Positions 59,176 through 64,000 of a DNA stretch of 64,000 nt are shown piece after piece. The stretch's first letter is position 1. Every line of letters begins with the position of its first letter. Made by a program: the position numbers and the translations under genes. Origin of the DNA: Promerops cafer (lineage: Eukaryota > Chordata > Aves > Passeriformes > Nectariniidae). The notes under the pieces were generated by a model that was given only the letters and a program-made list of their open reading frames with translations, was not told the DNA's origin and made no database searches. Where the stretch lies: contig VZSE01008982.1 in assembly GCA_013398275.1 (NCBI GenBank), positions 583,672 through 647,671 on the forward strand, given 5' to 3'.

Positions 59176-62100
59176 TTCTTTTGAACTGATGGAAATTATT
59201 TGTTATCATCTACCCTGGGATGCAGGTCTAGCAGGATTTTCACAGTTACCAATCTCACCTATTCCAAGTGAGCAACTATTAATTGATCCCTCTGAACTTG
59301 CTCTGTTTGGGAGTCTACTTCAGGCATTGATTTGTTTGTTGCCTTCATCAACATTATTTCAACACTGAGTTTTTTCTTCTAGATAATAAAGTGCTTACAA
59401 GTTTTAAAGTCAATTATAGCCCTTTGCATGGAGCAGTTAATATCAACAAAAAGAACTCCAGATAATTTAAAGGGTAGCTGCAAACGTAATTTACAACATA
59501 ACTCCCATATTTAAATTGAGTGCATCTGGGGATGCTTAAATTTGAAACAGATGGTCAGGTGATTTGAAAATCACTCAAGGAAATCTCAAAATTAGCTCAC
59601 AGCAACATGAAGGAATATTTGCTAGATTGAAAGGGGAAAAAAAAGATGGGGTTGTTGATTGGGCCGGAGAGTAAATGAGACTACAATAGATGTTTAGTTC
59701 CATAGACTGGAAAGAATAATTTTCTGGGTTATGAATATGATATTCACCATGATACATACTTAGTAAGAGAGAGACACATTCTGACAGGCAAATGTTTAGT
59801 TTCAGACAGTTTAAAATCAGTGCCAATATAGAAACAGGAAATTTATCTTATAAATAAACATGACTAAATATATGAAGACTCCAGGAATTTGAAGTGACAG
59901 TTAAAGTGGCACCTTGTGGTTCATCATATTTGATCCCACTGTGTCAATGTCACTGTGGCAGCTGGTATTGAAAATTGCTAGTGGGGAAGAGGATAATAAG
60001 CTCCTCTCCTTATCCTTGCCACCTTTCCTAACCAAGTTATTTATATTTATGGTGGATGGAAACTGGGGCAGTGGTTTTGAAAGTAGAAAAAAGAAGGAAT
60101 GTCTAGGTTCACTATACTCAGATCATATCTTCAAGTAAAAGAAAAGTGAAGATATTTTAGCAGCAGCTAGGGCAGAAAACAATATTTATCCCTCTGTAGA
60201 AATGCCATTTTTCTCCCAAGTTCTGAGCTATGATCACCTGTCCAGCCCTGTTCTAAATTCACCCTGTTTTGTGTTGTATGATTTAATTGTCCTGTATAGT
60301 TGTCGGCTTTATGTAGTGGAGAATGTGTCCTCAAATCCCTTCTGGCAGAGTCAAATCTCACTTCAGCCAAATGTTCTCCGCAGCTCTTGAGTTATTGGAT
60401 GAGGACAGCAATGCCTTCTCCTTCTCCCATTAGATGTCTGAGTCTTCCCACCAGAACCACTTCAGAACCACTTCTGAAGTGTGGTTCTCCTAGGATACCT
60501 CACCTGAATGCTGAATGTTCCCATGATTGGCCACCCTGAAAGTCAGGTGCTGCAATATTTGGCATCAGAAGATTTGTCCCTCCTGCCCTCTTCACAGTCC
60601 CCTCAGTCCCCTCAACCCCTCTACACCTGGGGCTGATATTCAGCTTTTGGTAGCTCTGTGATTTCATACGAGGAGGCCACCAGTGAGGCACAAGAGTTTT
60701 GTGCAGTGTTACAGCTGGAGAAGGTACTTGGCAGCTGTGGCACTACTGACAAGGAACTACCCACCAGTCCTGATGAACTTGTTCAGCCAGCTCCTCTACA
60801 TGAACCAGCATTGGTTCCTCTACTATTGGACTTTATTTTGCCCAAGGAGAGCCCCACGTCTTCCCAGCTCAGCCTTTGCATACTTTTCTCTATGCCCCAA
60901 AGTGAAACACCTACACAGAAATGTTGTGAACACAATTCAATGTTCATAATTAGCTTACCAAAAGCTTGGGTTGTGCACATGACTTTCAGGAGACAAGGAA
61001 TACCAGTGACCCAGGATACCATGGAACTTTCTCAAAACTTCCCATGAATCAGCAAAAGACCCGTAAAATGGATCTAGGTTGAGAGGAGAGTGCTTTCCAG
61101 CAATATCTGGAAATCAGGACTTCTAAACGTATGAAATCTCCATTACTTTGCAGAAACATCAGCACAGGGCATAAACCTGGGTCTGGGTGAAAGACACTTC
61201 TCTCCTTAAAGATGATACCTTTAACATTTGCAGCTTGACACCCTTAGCACCAACTACCTAATGCCCTTTCTCATTAATCTGTATTTATATTAAAAGTTGG
61301 GCTGCAGCTGTTGGAAATGTGTAATATATATATGGCATTTCCACAGCCATCAGTATTTGAAATCCAGTCTTTAAATTGTCCTATATATGCACATATATTT
61401 ATAAGTTAATAAAAAGATGCCATTCCCACAATTTTCTCTACAATGAAATAGCCTGTGAGCAAATTACATTTTCTTTTTACTGTTTACTCAGCACAGTGAA
61501 AGAATATATTGACTGCTAAGTTTCTATGACTTTTTCCTAAGCATAAGAAAATGGACTCTCACTCTTATTAATTTCAGATACATTCCTTGTTGTTCTATAA
61601 ATTGTAACTGCAGCTCTGACCTCTTTGCAGATTTACAGGTAGAAAGAATTAAGACAGCTATTTATTTATTGTCATTTCCAAAACAGCTGTGTATCCACAT
61701 GCTCTTCACTAGAGTTTTATGCACTGTGGGTGTTTCAATTATAAAACCATGTGGCTGGCATATAAAAAACAAAGCCACTTCAAGAGCTGAATTTCTTAAT
61801 TAGACGACTGGAGCCATTACAATTGCCTGTGATCTAGATATTGCTCCTATTAATCTTTTCCTTACTCTTCTTTAGTAACATGAGTTGTGCCACTGACTTA
61901 ATTAAAGCTGTACATATGAAAAGGGTACCATGCCACACTGTTCTCATTTCGTTTCTGTAACTACCTGCTGCTGGTATGGCGAGGATCCTATATAATCTGT
62001 CATTCTGCTAATGAGGAACTGGTGTCGTTCTGGGAGCAGCCTGGTTCACCCTGCACTGTGAAATCTCAGGTTCCTACTTGGGTCCTTGGGCACGGAAGCT

Positions 62101-64000
62101 GATCAGATGAAGCTCCCTGGAGGAATTTAGGTGGTCAGCCCTGATAAGCAAGACTGAGGGCTGGGTCTTCTACCTCTTACTCTGCTGCATGAATCCCATG
62201 CACTGCAACATCCATGAGCACCATCTGGGTAAAATCATTTCACTGCATGGGTGTTTGCAATGGGCAGTGAGTGCTGTAGCAGAGACAGTCGTATCATCAC
62301 CATGACCTTCACACCTTTTGTTCTTGTAGGAAGGGATGTTGTAAACTCCTGCTTTCTCATGACACAAATTGTACTCTATTCCACATAAAGATCTGAATTC
62401 AACCCTGATGCAACTACAGTAATTTAGGAGGAGTCATGGAAAGATCTTGGTCAAGGCAAACTGTTGCAAAGTTTTCAAATTCAGCTTTCTTAGCTCGACC
62501 TCAGAATACTTTAGCCCCTGAAACAGGAGAAAGAAACCTCTGTCTAGATTTGTTTTCTCATAATTTTTTAGGTCTGTTATGGTCTAATAAATGTCACCAA
62601 GCATAAAGATGCCATTTATATGAATTTACAAGACATAATTTGATTAAAATATTTTAAATAACCTCATTATTGGAACAAAGGGAAAACATAGCAACAAAGA
62701 AATAACAAAATCAAGTAAGAGCATTGCTGTCATACAACATGGCAGAGAGCTATCTGGTGCTGTTAAAAATTAAAATGGAAAATAAATGGACTAGGGATAA
62801 TTCAGATCTCACAGGACAGACACTTAAAACTTGCGTGATATCCAGAGCCACCAGGCATAGGAATGAAACAGGTGGCCCTGATCTATAAGAGATAAAACTA
62901 ATACCAATGAATATAAAAAGTGTGGGCAACAAATCATCCACAGCTGTCAAAATTCTCAAGATGGTCTTTGCCACTGAGAACAGCTGATAATATGAGAATT
63001 TTATCAGTTTAACCCTTTCCACACTGGCAATATCAAGACTACTCTCCTCTCTCCGTGTTAACATCTTACCAAACCAAATAACATTTGATTTTTGAGCACT
63101 TGTTTCAGATGATTTAGTCTGTACTGCAATGCTGACACACTGTTATTGACACTTGACAGCCTGTTGGCTAGTGCCACCAAGGATGCCACCTGGCTTGTCA
63201 GGAAGGACACATCACTGAGGGCTCTTGGTCAAACTCATATTTTACTGCACAGACAGGATGAACACACCTGGTGTCTGGACTCACAACTGGTCACAACACC
63301 AAACACAGCCCAGCAGTAGTCAGGGAGTTACATGGGATTAGCTTCATGCCTAAATGACAGTGTGGGGACAATGGTCTTGAGAAACAACCCTCCCAAACCT
63401 CACTCCTGCTTTTGGATGGAGCTGCCATGTCCACGCCATCACTAACACAAGCGCACAGAACACGTGCACTGAAACGATGAACGAGGGCTTCTCAAACAGG
63501 CACCTCACACTGCTGGGGAGAGCAGGAAAGGGCAGACCCTGAATGTCAGGAGCTGGTCAGGTCACTTAATGTACTCCTGCAGCCACTTGTGGGGAGGAAT
63601 CAGGATCAACAAACAGAATATGGGCTGAGGACATGGTGTGCTACTGTAGTGTGCACTGTGCTCCTCTCGAGCGCATCAATTACCTGTCAGAGGTTTTCAA
63701 AATATCAGGAAAAATGGCAAACACATTTTTGTGAACTTGAATTATTTCAACATAATTAAAAGATGATAAAAATTAGAATAAGGACCATACTTGATTTACA
63801 AAAATGCCTGAATTATTTCAGATGGGAACATATTAACCCATGCTTTTTAATCCAGTGTAGAAAACAGATGACAAACAGCTTTTTTAATAGCCTAATTCTT
63901 TAATGAATTCTCCTACTAAGCCAAAGCTGTATTTGGGTAAAATGCTCATTCTGGAGATTTCTGCTTTCCTGGCAATTAAGCAAGAAAATAATAATTATTG
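59176..64000. other. Unique non-coding stretch to the window end
   Basis: No supported gene. The frame at 60658-61047 starts at GTG, has no domain and competes with another open phase at 60683-60949. A small direct-plus-inverted repeat lies at 60452-60488: CAGAACCACTTC twice, then TGAAGTGTGGTTCT. The interval 61240-61930 is discussed as a candidate conserved element. The last kilobase (63130-63690) is GC-richer than its surroundings but unrecognised. Confidence 0.6.
61240..61930. promoter_or_regulatory. Candidate conserved non-coding element (composition only)
   Basis: AT-rich, CpG-poor and free of recognisable repeats or simple runs. It contains two CAGCTG E-boxes (61305-61310, 61684-61689), a CAATTG E-box (61820-61825), a TTAATTA homeodomain-type site (61796-61802) and several TATTTATA/ATTTATTTA words. 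Such sites are frequent by chance in AT-rich DNA. The regulatory reading is an inference from texture, with no conservation data. Confidence 0.25.

Noticed and set aside
60658..61047. 129-codon plus-strand open frame
   Set aside because: It begins at GTG, has no recognisable domain, and a second phase is open over the same bases; codon usage shows no bias I can see.
63130..63690. GC-richer terminal patch as a possible mobile element
   Set aside because: No terminal repeats, target duplication or family words recognised; left as unique sequence.

Overview
The window reads as non-coding vertebrate DNA from a bird, probably a songbird or other neoavian. The evidence is a set of interspersed repeats: seven clear fragments of the avian LINE CR1 (several with the family's ATTCTATG-type 3' end), two LTRs I recognise from memory as common avian endogenous-retrovirus LTRs, a third LTR supported by structure, and a fourth LTR candidate. 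I see no protein-coding gene, exon, tRNA, rRNA, CRISPR array or operon. All ORFs are short, and none has a recognisable cellular protein domain. The only protein relic I can name is broken CR1 reverse transcriptase at 31.6-32.2 kb, plus C-terminal CR1 ORF2 scraps in other CR1 copies.

Layout. 0-8.7 kb is AT-rich single-copy-looking sequence with a 40-bp exact tandem duplication (171-250), a MIR-like SINE relic (3.65 kb) and a (TTG)n tract (5.5 kb). A minus-strand CR1 lies at 8.7-9.0 kb. 9.0-18.2 kb is unique sequence with one sharp CpG-rich islet (11.32-11.45 kb) and an AT-rich kilobase (11.6-12.6 kb). At 18.23-18.70 kb there is a candidate minus-strand LTR with a 5-bp target duplication. At 22.27-22.61 kb there is an internally deleted minus-strand LTR. 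Minus-strand CR1 copies follow at 26.9-27.7, 31.1-32.2 and 44.5-44.6 kb, with MIR-like relics at 26.0 and 28.7 kb.

At 35.83-36.96 kb an LTR with a perfect 5-bp target duplication contains the only assembly gap (474 N). At 48.85-50.23 kb a plus-strand LTR carries its 3' third twice in tandem, and the composite is flanked by one 5-bp target duplication. Plus-strand CR1 copies lie at 47.2-47.7, 50.4-50.9 and 57.6-58.36 kb. The rest (51-64 kb) is unique sequence with homopolymer tracts, two more MIR-like relics and a possible ancient CR1 relic. One AT-rich stretch at 61.2-61.9 kb has the texture of a conserved non-coding regulatory element.

No genes work together here. The window is best described as a gene desert or a large intron shaped by successive retroelement insertions. 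I found no evidence for a novel multi-gene system. The most interesting observations are the composite LTR, the gap-containing LTR, the candidate LTR at 18.2 kb and the scattered ancient SINE relics. Repeat family assignments are from memory and sequence resemblance; no database search was run.
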